A stretch of DNA of 64,000 nucleotides from NCBI GenBank assembly GCA_026225945.1, contig JAMJFZ010003746.1:2844001-2908000 (forward strand), in the 5' to 3' direction. Below are positions 44,216 to 54,480 of this stretch, piece after piece. The stretch comes from Cricetomys ansorgei. Taxonomy: Eukaryota; Chordata; Mammalia; Rodentia; Nesomyidae. A program made the translations under genes and the position numbers. Numbering within the stretch: position 1 is the first letter of the stretch; each line of letters opens with the position of its first letter. The notes beneath the pieces are model-generated. The model was not told the DNA's origin, ran no database searches, and worked only from the letters and a program-made list of their open reading frames with translations.

Positions 44216-44760
44216 GCTAGGTGTGTGGTGGCATACAGCTTTAACTACAGCACTTGGGCAGTGTGGTCTTTTGTGGGTGCAGGGGATTCCCTGAGGTGGT
44301 AAGTGGCTCAGAGTCACTAACCAAAAAATTCAGATTCTAGGAAATGCCTCCGCGTTGCAAATCCAGCTCATTGTGAAAGAAGCGAGGTTTTGTAGAGGAT
44401 GCATAGCGTTGTACAGGGAAGTGATTCAGTAGCTTTGGTCCATGCTTACTAGACACTTTAATCAGCCTATCTAAAGCTTGCTGAAGCGGGGGAGGATGGG
44501 CAAGGTCAGGAAGTCCAACCATCTTTAGGCACAGGCTTTCCCAATCTTGGGCTTAACTGTTGTGCAAGGAATCTGGCATTTTAAGGGCCACGCCATGTGC
44601 CACACACAGGCCTGAGGTCCTCTCCCAACATCGGGATCCAGCTGTCACCAACAGGGGGGTAGAGGTAGAGGGTCTCTATGAGGCAGAGGCCAGCCTGGTC
44701 TACCTAATGAGTTCCAGGCCAGCCAGGGCTATACAGGGAGACCCTGTTGGGAACACACAA
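44216..44760 (+). repeat. B1-like fragments with unique sequence between
   Basis: A head fragment at 44218-44262 (ctaggtgtgtggtggcatac) and a B1 3' part at 44670-44755 (ggccagcctggtctacctaa, ggccagccagggctatacag). 44265-44640 is unique. Confidence 0.55.
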
Positions 44761-44764
44761 ACCT

Positions 44765-45290
44765 GCTTTTCACTGGTCTTTTGAATTGGTTGTGTGTTAC
44801 TTCAGACAAGGCTAAGCTTAGAACTCAGATTTGCCCACCCCACCCAAATCTCCTTCCTTAAATGATCCCCTGAGATGGGCCTACTCGAGCACAGTGAGAT
44901 TAAACACTGTTCCAGAGACTCTTTAGGGGTGGGCTATTTTCATTTACGTGGGTAGCTAATCCAGTTTGTCATTCCCTCTTCCAGCTCTGGTTTTGAGTGT
45001 TCAGACATTAGAGATGAACTTTTGATGCCATCTCAGATTTAAGGGAACAGGGAGGACAGGGACTCCAAGCCATGGCTCTCAGAACATTCTTGCTGGAGGC
45101 CAGAGACACCAGGAGAGGAAGTTCTGGTTCCTGGTCCCTTGGTTTCTCTTCTGCTTGCCTGGAAGCCATATGTGACTGACTCTGAGAGGGGACAGCTAGA
45201 CACCTTCGGTTGGGCAGCAGCACTGACTAGCTCCTCCCCCTCCTGCTTCACCTTGGTTTCTGCCATGAGTCCTTTAAGAAGCCCCCAGAG
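44765..45290. other. Unique intergenic sequence
   Basis: No feature recognised. Confidence 0.4.
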
Positions 45291-45293
45291 CAG

Positions 45294-45507
45294 CAGTTTT
45301 CAACTGTGGGTTGCAACCCCCTTTGAGGTTGAACTATCCCCAGGGATCACCTAAGACCATCTACATATCAGATATTTACATTATGAATCACAGCAGTAGC
45401 AAAACTAGTTATAAAGTAGCAATGGAAGTAATTTTATAGTTGGGAGTCATCACAACATAAAGAAATATATTAAAGGGTCACAGCATTAGGAAGGTTGAGA
45501 ACCACCG
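45294..45507 (-). mobile_element. URR1-type hAT-Charlie DNA transposon fragment
   Basis: It opens cagttttcaactgtgggttg and ends gaaggttgagaaccaccg. The interior has tacatatcagatatttacat, agtagcaaaactagttataa and atattaaagggtcacagca. Block order matches remembered URR1, antisense, and both ends are present. Confidence 0.85.
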
Positions 45508-45854
45508 AGTTAGAGTCTAGGGGCCTAGACTAATAGCTCAATGGTACCCCACTTCCAAGGACCCTTCCTACCATACAGAATTCTGTCCTCTCTCTCTTGT
45601 CTCTCTGTCTCTCTCTCCCACCTATGAACTATAACTCACCCTCTGTGGTCTGTGAATTTCATTCTTGAAATTCATGAGACAAGAACCTGAAAACCACGGA
45701 TTCAGGATGACTTTCACGGCCATCAGGACTCTAGCTCCTCAAGCAAAGCTTACCAAGAGCAGGAAAAGGCTGCTGCTCTCAAAGGTGTCTCAAGACACCC
45801 CACAATATCTGGTATCAAGATCTGTTGCAGGATGCGCTGACTCTCTGTTTAAAT

Positions 45855-46080
45855 GTGCATTGTTTTTTTCTTGCATGTACGTATGTCACCATGTATGGTC
45901 ACCCACGTGAATGTCTGTGTGCTATGTGCATGCCTGGTGCCCACAGAGGTCAGAAGAGGGCATCAGATCCCCTGGGATTGGAGCTACAGATGGTTCGTGA
46001 GCTGCCATGAGGGTGCCCCGAACAGAATCCAGGCCCTCTGTGAAAGGGATTATAAACTGAGATTACAGGCAGTCCACCAC
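45855..46080 (-). repeat. B2/B3-type SINE, diverged
   Basis: Reverse tail-to-centre blocks: tgcatgcctggtgcccacag, aggtcagaagagggcatcag, gagctacagatggttcgtga. The head is degraded. 45510-45850 before it holds a TCTC run at 45588-45618 and otherwise nothing recognised. Confidence 0.7.
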
Positions 46081-46289
46081 ACCTGCCTCCTCAGGTGGTT
46101 TTAATTTGAATTCAGCCAGATCAGGGCAAGCCTTTAGGAGCCAGAGTCTGAGCTATGTGAATTCCTTCCTTACCAGCTCTCCTGAAAAGGAGAAAAACAC
46201 ATCTGCATATTAGAGCAGACTTCAGAGTCAGACCCGGTACATCCCTCTCCCTCTTCCACACTCATTTCTTTTTCTATCTTTAAAAAAAA

Positions 46290-46515
46290 AGGAGTTGGTT
46301 TTATTCTTTATATATGTATCCACATACATATGGTGGTGGGGGTTGGGTCGTACATGTGAGTGCAGATGACCCAGGAGACCAGAAGAGAGCGAGAGATCTC
46401 CAGTCGGAGTCACAGGTGGTTGTGAGCCAGCTGATGCGGGTCCTGGTAACTGAGCTTGATTCCTCTGCAAAAGTGGAACACACTCTTAACCACTGAGCCA
46501 CCTCTCTGCCCCGCC
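46290..46515 (-). repeat. B2/B3-type SINE
   Basis: Reverse blocks: gtgagtgcagatgacccagg, gagtcacaggtggttgtgag, cactcttaaccactgagcca and ctctctgccccg head. Confidence 0.82.
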
Positions 46516-46880
46516 CTCACCATTTCTTTCTAAGCTGGTAGGGAGGTTGACACCATAGAGTATGGCTAGTATAGGGCCTAGAGTATTCACTCTGTCTTCT
46601 GAGAGTTCCTCTCTTCCTTCCCTACCCAGTGCTGCTCCCAGGAGCCTGGCAGCACAGTTAGGCTGTGACTATGTGGGCTGCTGTTCTGCTCTTTCATCCC
46701 AAGCGTTTCTGCTCTTCCCACCCTGGGAAGGCGACCTTTCTGTTTTCTCTCCTAAAAGCACTTCTGTTCTTCCTCCCACCCAGCACGCATCTCCTGAACC
46801 TCCTGGCCCCTGTACCCTCAGCACCAGTGGCTATATCAAGGCTGGGGACCCGGCCTTCAGTGCCTCAAAGCCTATCACGT
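46516..46880. other. Unique intergenic sequence
   Basis: An open frame of 106 codons (46562-46882) has no recognised product. Confidence 0.35.
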
Positions 46881-47235
46881 AGCCCAGTGTGGTGGTACCA
46901 TTCTGTAACTGGAGTACTTGAGAGGGTGAGACAGGACTGCTGCAAACTGGAGCCAGCTGGGGCTACGTAACGAGACTTTCTTGGAAGAAAAAAAATCAAA
47001 ACAAGAACCAACCGAACAAAAAGTAAAAAGGAAATTTTACTGAATTCAGAAGTATGTACCCAGGGCGCTGGGGATGTGGTGAGCTGGAAGAGCTCTGTAC
47101 AGTGCGCAGAGCCCTGGGCTTGACCCCCTGCAAGCATGGACGCGGTGCTGCACACCTGTAAGCCCAGCACGCAGGAAGCGCTGGAGGCCAGAGGGCAGGA
47201 CTTCAAGGTCCTTCTCAGTTTGAGATCAGTCTGCT
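46880..47235 (+). repeat. B1-like, ID-like and B1-like fragments
   Basis: 46880-46990 (gtgtggtggtaccattctgt), ID-like 47065-47135 (gcgctggggatgtggtgagc) and B1-like 47135-47230 (cacctgtaagcccagcacgc). Confidence 0.55.
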
Positions 47236-47339
47236 CAAATCCAACGGGTTAAAGCGTGGCTGTTTGATTTGGTTTTGGACATGTTAGGCGAGCGCCCTAC
47301 TACTGAATGACACCTGCATCAACACTTACTTTTATTTAA

Positions 47340-47540
47340 ATTTTTAAACTATGTTTTAGATGTATGGGTGTTTGACCTGCACAGGTGTCTGTGCCCCATG
47401 TGTACTCGGTACCCAAGGAGGCCAGAAGAGAGGATTCTCTGGGACTGGAGTCACAGGTGACTGTGCCGTCACCCAGGTGCTGGGGACTGGACCCAGGTCC
47501 TCTGGAAGAGCAGTCACTGGGCCATCTCTCCAGCCTCCAC
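47340..47540 (-). repeat. B2/B3-type SINE
   Basis: Reverse blocks: aggaggccagaagagaggat, actggagtcacaggtgactg, ctggaagagcagtcactggg, head gccatctctccagcct. Confidence 0.85.
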
Positions 47541-47544
47541 TTAC

Positions 47545-48360
47545 GAGTTTTGAAGACTCACATTTTCTAATGCCTCAGACTCCTAACGTTCGAGGGAGAC
47601 AATAGCAAAATAGTTCCCTTCCTGTAACTTGGGGGAAGTGGTCTCGTGGCTCTGGTGTAAAACATCCCTCGCTTCAGTTTGCGCTGAAGGGGACTCGCCT
47701 ATTGAGTATTGAGTGACCTACCTCTTGCCCTGGACGTTGAGTCCCAATCTTAGCCTCTCATCATTCTTGTTGCTTCAAAATGTTTCTCAGTAGACTAACC
47801 AGTTTTTTGGGGGATCCAGTTTTCATGTGCTCTAGACCTGTCTAGCAACTTCAGATTTGGGATCTCAAGTCCCTTTGGCCAGATACTCCTACCAAGTGAA
47901 ATTTCTCCAGCGCTCTTCCCTTTCGAATCCATGTTGGTCAGAAGACCAGATCACGGAACACAGTCAGAGACATAATGGAAAACAGGGGCTTCTGACTTCA
48001 GATGGCTTCGTTCTTTAATTACACAGAAAGCCACAGAAGAACAGAGACTGGAGTCCACACTGAGGACTACTTTGTGAGACAAGAGTTGTCGATTAATCTG
48101 AGTCTGCGCCAGCCTGTGTGAAGTGCGCAGGTGCGGCCCTTGCTGAGGGGCTGAGGGGATTGGGACGGGCAGACTGCCCCGGGCAAGTGACGGCTACAAT
48201 CTGCTTGCTTGCAGCCTTCAAGTCTACAAAGGATCGAGATGCCTGGAGGAAGCGGCACAGGGGCAGGGAACAAGACCGCCCGTGGCTAAGCACAATCCTA
48301 GCACACTGCAGCTTCACCGCGGGTAAATTGTTGTGACCTTTGCTTACAAGCAAAACAAAA
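47545..48360. other. Unique, slightly GC-rich sequence
   Basis: No repeat recognised. 48080-48330 is GC-richer than its surroundings and has several CpGs, but no exon borders I trust. Confidence 0.35.
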
Positions 48361-48365
48361 CCAAA

Positions 48366-48495
48366 GGGTCAGCGAGATGGCTCAGCAGGGAGAGGCACCT
48401 GCTCACTAGTTTGACGACCTGAGTTCCATCCTCACAAGCCAGAGGTTCCAGGCCATTCAGGGATACACAGTGAGGCCCTGTCTGAGAAAAAAAAG
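48366..48495 (+). repeat. B2-like SINE joined to a B1-like end
   Basis: gtcagcgagatggctcagca head, tttgacgacctgagttccat, then ggccattcagggatacacag. Confidence 0.65.
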
Positions 48496-48499
48496 TTAA

Positions 48500-48970
48500 T
48501 TGAATTTGTTTGATAATTCCATCCATGAAAATGCACTCTTATTTCTTTCTCCCCTACACTCTTTTCTCCCTCTCACCCATCTGCCCTCCCATCTACAGTC
48601 CATTTTCCACATTCACATCTTTTGTTTTGTTGCGTGACCCACTGAGTTTAACAGAGGCCATCCGTATGACCGTGGGTTTGGAATTGTCCGTTGGAGATAC
48701 AACAGAAGATACTGTCTCTCCTATCCTAGGATTCATCTGTAGCCAGGAGGCCCCATGAGCCTCTCCGGAATCCTTGATTGACTGCTGACAGGATCGTTCT
48801 TATACAGGCCTGGTGCCTGGAGCTGCTGGGAGTTCCTGATTGCAATGGCTGTGGCATGCCCAGAAGATGGCATTTCACAGCCTTTCTCCTTATCTTCCGG
48901 CTCTTACATCCTTTCTACCCACTGAGCTTTAGAGGGGGAGACATAAATGTCATAGTTAGGGCCATGTAAG
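48500..48970 (-). mobile_element. Rodent L1 3'-UTR fragment
   Basis: Plus-strand blocks cgtgacccactgagtttaac, gattgcaatggctgtggcat, gcccagaagatggcatttca and aggggg...cataaatgtc match remembered antisense rodent L1 (Lx-type) 3'-UTR sequence. Truncated at both ends. Confidence 0.75.
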
Positions 48971-49295
48971 GTGTCACCTTCTCTAGGTACTTGAAGATGC
49001 TCAACTTTTGAGCCAAGGAGTGAGCCAAGAAGACATGAATTGATGGCACAGTGACACTCAGTGGACAAACGAAGAACTGCATTCTAGTCCCGCGTGGGTA
49101 TTGGGATGACCCTAGACTTGAGCACTGCAGGAGCAAGAGCGTGTACCTCGTTAGGCCCACTCAGACAGTCCTTAGTGAATTCAATAATAAGCTGATAAAG
49201 GGCAATTCTATAAGTGAGTTATTTCCTACTGCACAGTCATGTCTTCCTACCCATACACAGCCTAAGAGAGGAACCTTGGCATCTTGTACTCCTTA
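48971..49295. other. Unassigned sequence next to the L1 fragment
   Basis: May include more diverged L1. No gene. Confidence 0.3.
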
Positions 49296-49299
49296 AAGG

Positions 49300-49465
49300 A
49301 CAAAAGGACAGGGGATGTAGTTACTTTAGTTTGGACTAGCATGCATGAGGCCCTAGGGTGGATTCTGGCACCAGAGAGAAAATAAAACAAAAGAAGGTGC
49401 CACACACCTATAAGGCAGGGTGGGCAAGTTAAAGACCAGCCTGAACTACAGGAGATCTTGTAGCA
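49300..49465 (+). repeat. ID-like and B1-like fragments
   Basis: ID-like 49310-49372 (gcatgcatgaggccctaggg), then a B1-like 3' part (agaccagcctgaactacagg). Confidence 0.55.
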
Positions 49466-49689
49466 AAACAACAGGGGACAGGGGCAACTAGCCAGAGAGT
49501 GTCAGCAAGTTTTCACACGCCCAGTGTTGCTCCTCAGGAGCTGTGATTCATAGAGAAATACCAGCAACGCTTACCCATCCCAGGCATTTCTTCTCGGCAG
49601 ACTCTGACTTTGAAAAACTAGAAAAAAATATGAAGAACTATTATAGTTTCGATACAGAATGTTGCCACAGGCTCATTTGTTTGAACACT

Positions 49690-49915
49690 CTCTTGGTCCC
49701 CGGATGCTGGAAAGATGTTGAAGATGTGGGAGGTGGCGACTTCCTGGAGGGTGTGGCTCTCCATGGGGTGGGCCTTGCCGTTTATAGTTCAGCCTGCTCC
49801 TGTCCTCCTTGCTTCCTGTCCATAGATGTGAGCAGGCAGCCTCATACTGCAGCTGCCACAGACCCAAGCTGTTCCAAAGCATGAGCCAAATCAAATCCTC
49901 CCTTAAGCTGGTCCT
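49690..49915 (+). mobile_element. MaLR/ORR1-like LTR 3' part
   Basis: gtgtggctctccatggggtg, agcctgctcctgtcctcctt, atgagccaaatcaaatcctc and cccttaagctggtcctgaca resemble rodent ORR1/MT-type LTR 3' halves. The 5' end is lost. Confidence 0.55.
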
Positions 49916-50129
49916 GACAGGAAAAGAATTCCTATGCTGTCAGAAGGAAACTGTCTTTAAATCATTCAGGATAATTAACGGTCTTTCAAATAGAGTCTTC
50001 AGGAGAAATAATACAGGTGTAGGGTTTTCCACTCTCAAATTCTATTTTATTTAATTTAGGACAGGATCTCTAGCTGTCTGTGCTTGACCAGGGACCAGTG
50101 CACACATCAGCATTAAGTTAAGAGCCTAC

Positions 50130-50205
50130 TGGGGCTGGAGCTAGCTGGAGGTGTGGTTCAGTGGTAGAGCGCCTGCCTGGCACATGTGAGTCCCATGCTC
50201 ACAAT
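50130..50205 (+). repeat. ID-like SINE
   Basis: ggtgtggttcagtggtagag and cgcctgcctggcacatgtga is the tRNA-Ala-like ID head with its A box. An internal SINE, not a functional tRNA. Confidence 0.75.
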
Positions 50206-50320
50206 TAAAGGAAGGATTGGTTTCAGATGGTGAAGGTACTTGCTGATGATCCTATACACATGGTAGAAGGAGGGAGTTGACTCCCACAAGTGATTGTTTG
50301 ACCTTGCACATGCACCATGA

Positions 50321-50371
<51 letters not shown>

Positions 50372-50372
50372 C
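50205..50372 (+). repeat. B2-like remnant ending in a (GC)-(CA)n microsatellite
   Basis: gttgactcccacaagtgatt is a B2-like block. The tail has gcgcgcgcgc then about 20 CA units (50322-50368). Confidence 0.75.
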
Positions 50373-50374
50373 TG

Positions 50375-51118
50375 ATTGTGTTTTGGTGCTGTCTTTTTCC
50401 ATCGTTCTTCTGTGGTGTGTTTTTATTTGTGTTTCCAAGCTTTGGTGCAGAGATGGGAATCAAACTGAGCACAGCCAAATCACCGGAGCTGCATGCTACA
50501 TTTTCAGGAATTCTGTGAGGCAGGCTGCTCCTGGTTGCCTCTATGCTAGCTCCCCTTTGGAGCTTGCTCTGTCTACCTTGCTTTGTCTCTGTCCCTCTCA
50601 TTAGCTTACTGAAGCCTGCTGTTTAAGTCCCATAGGTACATCAGGCACTTCTCTATGCCCTCCTGTTTGTAATCCTTTTCCCTCATTCTGCTTCTGAAAG
50701 ATGTCTCTTTTTATCTACTTGTTCTATCTCCCAAATGGCATCTATCTCTGACTATGGAGCTCTGGCTGCTACCATTCCCTGAACCTCTGGGCTGGAGCAA
50801 TGCAAGATCTCCAGGGGCACAACCCTCCCGGGCACCCTATCCCCCTGCCTGCTACCTGCTACATTGCTGCAGCTGGCCCACGCCCAGAATTTCTTATCTC
50901 TAAGCCTTCTTTGTATTCTGCTTGCTCTAGTGTCTCCCTTTGATCACTGGATTAAATTTTGCAGGAATCTAGGTGTCCTTTGGGTATGGGTAGTATTGGC
51001 TCTGGGCTTGGGCATGTCTTCTCTCTCCTGACTGAAGCATGCTTATTTAAATATTTCCTTCAAAGTCTCTGTCCTAGGTCAGAAGGCCATCTGAATCTAG
51101 GACAAACAGAAACAAGAC
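50375..51118. other. Unique, pyrimidine-rich sequence
   Basis: No repeat or exon recognised. Could be part of a degraded element continuing to the right. Confidence 0.3.
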
Positions 51119-51175
51119 AGAACAACAACAACAACAACAACAAAACAAAACAACAACAACAAAAAAAAAAAAACC
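51119..51175. repeat. (CAA)n and poly-A tract
   Basis: acaacaacaacaac and caaaacaaaa units ending in a 12-A run. Confidence 0.9.
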
Positions 51176-51344
51176 AAGAAAAGACACTATGTGCTTTAAG
51201 ACAGCTAAAATATAAACTTTTTTACCTTTAGGATTGGTAAGCTTATTGTATATGGTTTAAGAAAATCTATAAAGCAAAACTCTGCAAAGAAAAATAAAAA
51301 CAACCTGATGCCAACATCTTTTGAATTCCTGTTCATATGTCTTT

Positions 51345-51537
51345 TTAAGAAGATTTACTTAGTCTTATGTGCATTAGTGTTTTGTTTGCCTGTATGTCTG
51401 TGTGGGGGTGTTGGGTCCCCTGGGACTGAGGTCACAGACAGTTGTGAGCTACCACGTGTGTGTAGGGAATTGAACCCGGGTCCTCTGGAAGAAGACCAAC
51501 CAGTGCTCTTAACCGCTGAGCCATCTCTCCAGCCCCA
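51345..51537 (-). repeat. B2 SINE
   Basis: Reverse blocks: gggactgaggtcacagacag, gggaattgaacccgggtcct, gtgctcttaaccgctgagcc, head atctctccagcccc. Confidence 0.9.
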
Positions 51538-52514
51538 AGTGTCTGTATTTTATAGTTTTCTGTTTAGTGACCTCTAGGTTACAGATACTTATATTATTCT
51601 GCAACTTAATGACTTTAGAAGAAAAAGAAACTCATTAAGCTTTTTAAGTTGCCTGCCTCCATCTGCACACACACACAAACTAGCTATAAAGTAAAATAAA
51701 ACTTCCCATCCAAAATCTGGAGTAATAACTCCAGATATGCCTGCTTAAAATTATCAGAGCTGGGCTGATTAAAAGTTAATATTCCTTCAGAAAAGGAGAT
51801 AGGCAAGGTCACTGAGCCTTCAACTGAGCATCCAGCCGCTCCTCCCAGTTGGCGTATGCAACCAGGCTGTAATCGCATGAAGCCTCAACGTTTCCTGGAG
51901 AAACCACGGTGTACAGGCTAACAACTAGAGTAAGGACAGGATCCACCTACGCAACAGAGAGAAAGCTGTTACACATATTGGGAAAAGGTTCCAGACACTG
52001 TCTGATAGCCCCTGAGGAAAAATTTCTTACAGCAAATGGTAATTTCGTTATGGTTATGTCTCATGTTATTTAAATCTTTTAATCAGAAAGACTTTATATA
52101 AAATTAGGATGGCTTAATATAATTAAAACTGTCTAGTTCTTTGACTTCTTCCCCCTTTCTTGGTTCTTGTTTGCAAAAAAAAAAAAGATCCCCCATTCAA
52201 GGTTATTGCTATTCAAACCTCTTACTGAATATAAACTTTCTCTCAGGATCTATAAACACCATTGTGTGTGTGGGAGAGCAGGGGAACCTGTACAATTTCA
52301 AACAAAAAAGTTAGCTTAAAACTTGTAACAAAAGGTTTAATAGTTAAAAACCTATACGTAGGTTAATCCTAATTTGCTATTGCATGTTTTTAAGTAACCG
52401 GAAATCAACTCTTGCCATTTCCTTTTTAGACTAAGGAAACAATAACAGGTCTCCAGGTCTTTCAGATATTTTGGATTAGAATGGATTTTGTTTTGTTTTT
52501 TTGTTTTTTTTTTG

Positions 52515-52658
52515 CTTTTTCAAGACAGACTTTCTCTGTTGTAACTCTGGCTGTCCTGGAACTCACTCTGTAGACCAGGCTGGCCTCGAACTCACAGAGA
52601 TCCACCTGCCTCTGCCTCCTGAGTGCTGGGGTTAAAGGCGTGCACCGCCACCACCCAG
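52515..52658 (-). repeat. B1 SINE, well preserved
   Basis: Reverse, near consensus: ctggctgtcctggaactcac, ccaggctggcctcgaactca, cagagatccacctgcctctg. Carries ctgttgtaactctgg, the reverse of the variant gttacaac block. Confidence 0.95.
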
Positions 52659-53179
52659 TAGGATGGATTTTTTTATATGGTTTATATGTATATGATTTGT
52701 TCTAAAAATCTTAGATTAAAAACAATATATGTTTAATAAATAAAATATATTTGATAACTAAGATGTACAAATTCCTAAGGTCTACTCAAGTTAACAACTG
52801 AGTTTAAGATATATGTCTAGCCTCTTTGTCTTTGCTAGCTTCTTTAAACTTTAGCTATTTGGATAAACTGTGATATTCTGCAATGGAGGATTATGAAAAG
52901 ATCATGAAGGTAAGGTTTCTAATCCCTCTGTGGGCTATATTTATGGTTTTATAAAATTCCAAGTTTCTCTATGGGCTGCATTTATGATTTAAAGTCTTAT
53001 TTTGATACTAAGAGAGTTTCATTTTTTAAAAATGTAATTTTAAGGCTAAAAACTTAACAGGGATAAAACTATAAAATTCTAATGTTATAAATGCTACTAA
53101 CTTTTGTAAACTAGTAAAGGTAAATAGGACATCCAAGTTAATGTTCGGTTACCTTATAAATGATCAAATTTGCTCATGT

Positions 53180-53512
53180 GTACATGTATGTCTGTATATG
53201 TGCATGTGCCTGAGGCTAGGGACACCCCCAGGAAATGGAGTTACATGCAGTTGTGAGCTGCCTGATGTTGGTGCTGGGGATCAAACTCAGGTCCTCTGCA
53301 AGAACAATGCATATTCTTAATTTTGTTTTGTTTTTTGAGACAGATTTCTCTGTTGTAACTTTGGCTGTCCTGGAACTCACTCTGAGAAACAGGCTGGCCT
53401 TGAACTCAAAGATATCGGCCTGCCTCTGCCTCCTGAGTGCTGGGATTAAAGGTGTGTGCCACCAGTGCCCTACAATACATGTTCTTAACCACGGAACCAT
53501 CTCTCCAGCCCC
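53180..53512 (-). repeat. B2 SINE split by a B1
   Basis: The reverse B2 runs 53180-53320 (gtgctggggatcaaactcag, gtcctctgcaagaac) and resumes at 53472, ending ggaaccatctctccagccc. Confidence 0.92.
53321..53471 (-). repeat. B1 SINE inserted in the B2, with a 17-bp target duplication
   Basis: Near-consensus reverse B1 with ctgttgtaactttgg. It is flanked by acaatgcatattcttaa (53304-53320) and acaatacatgttcttaa (53472-53488), 15 of 17 bases identical. Confidence 0.95.
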
Positions 53513-54249
53513 CGCTAAATTCTTTAATGTGCTCAAAACTGTGCTTGTAATCATGCTAAGTACAAATGTAATTCACTTCCAGGGACAAGCTGTATTTAGC
53601 CTTCCGTGTATGTTTTCATGGTTAAGTGTGAAGCAAGTAACTATAAACAAGTAAGGTTTATTTAAAATCAGGTATACTTAATCAATTAAATGTTGGCCCT
53701 CAAACTCCTCAGTGATCTGCTGAATACGGCATTTAAAAAAAAAAAAAAAAAGCTTCCCATGATAGGCAAAACTTCCAGCTTCTAGTGGTGGTCCTACAGT
53801 CTCCTCCAAAGAAGATGACACCACCTAAATTATGGTAATGCTGACCTGGCAAAGACCTGGCACATGCCTCATCTGCTGCCAGGACCATGTCCAAACTGAA
53901 CAAGCCGGACACTGGAGAACTGACTGCCCCTCTTTGTCCCAAGGTAGGCCAGTCTTTCAAATTCCTCATCCATAAAAAAATTTCTCAGCCCTTCGGGGTC
54001 TGACAGTTGAAGGCTAATGCTGCCTTGTGTTACCGCTGAAGACCGCTGACCTCTGCCCCCAAGGACACCATGAAGGAGCCTACTGTAATCATCTGGGTAA
54101 ATCTGTCATTGTAACTGATACAGAAGCCATTTGGACTGTACTTCCTGCTCACATTTATCCTAATGATACTGATGGCTAACCCCAACCCTGATTGCTCTCC
54201 GTAATCCACCACCTATGTATTACGGCAAATAATTAGATTAAAAAGTGGA

Positions 54250-54480
54250 ATTTATGAAGATTATAAGTGTCTAGGAAAATGATTTATGATGCAAGTGTAA
54301 AGGTCTAAAGATAGAAAAACTTGAGTTATGAGGGTCTAAGAAAGTAATCTAAGGTGTATAAAGGTCAGAGAATATGAAAAGTAAGGTAAGCTATGAGGGT
54401 CTGAGAAGGTGATGTAAGGGTTACAAATGCAAGTTATAAAGTTCTAAGAGAATGATTCGAAGTTTATATAAAACAATTAA
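54250..54480. repeat. Degenerate tandem repeat, about 30-45 base units
   Basis: A motif like aggtctaagaaa(g/a)tgat plus an AT-rich spacer recurs about six times (near 54265, 54300, 54332, 54363, 54398, 54441). Units differ in length and sequence. Confidence 0.6.

Noticed and set aside
50147..50190. tRNA-like segment
   Set aside because: It is the head of an ID SINE, with no complete cloverleaf or flanking terminator. The same applies to tRNA-like heads of the B2 copies.
53733..53752. Poly-A run suggesting a processed pseudogene end
   Set aside because: The 500 bases before it show no recognisable mRNA-like sequence and no target duplication was found.
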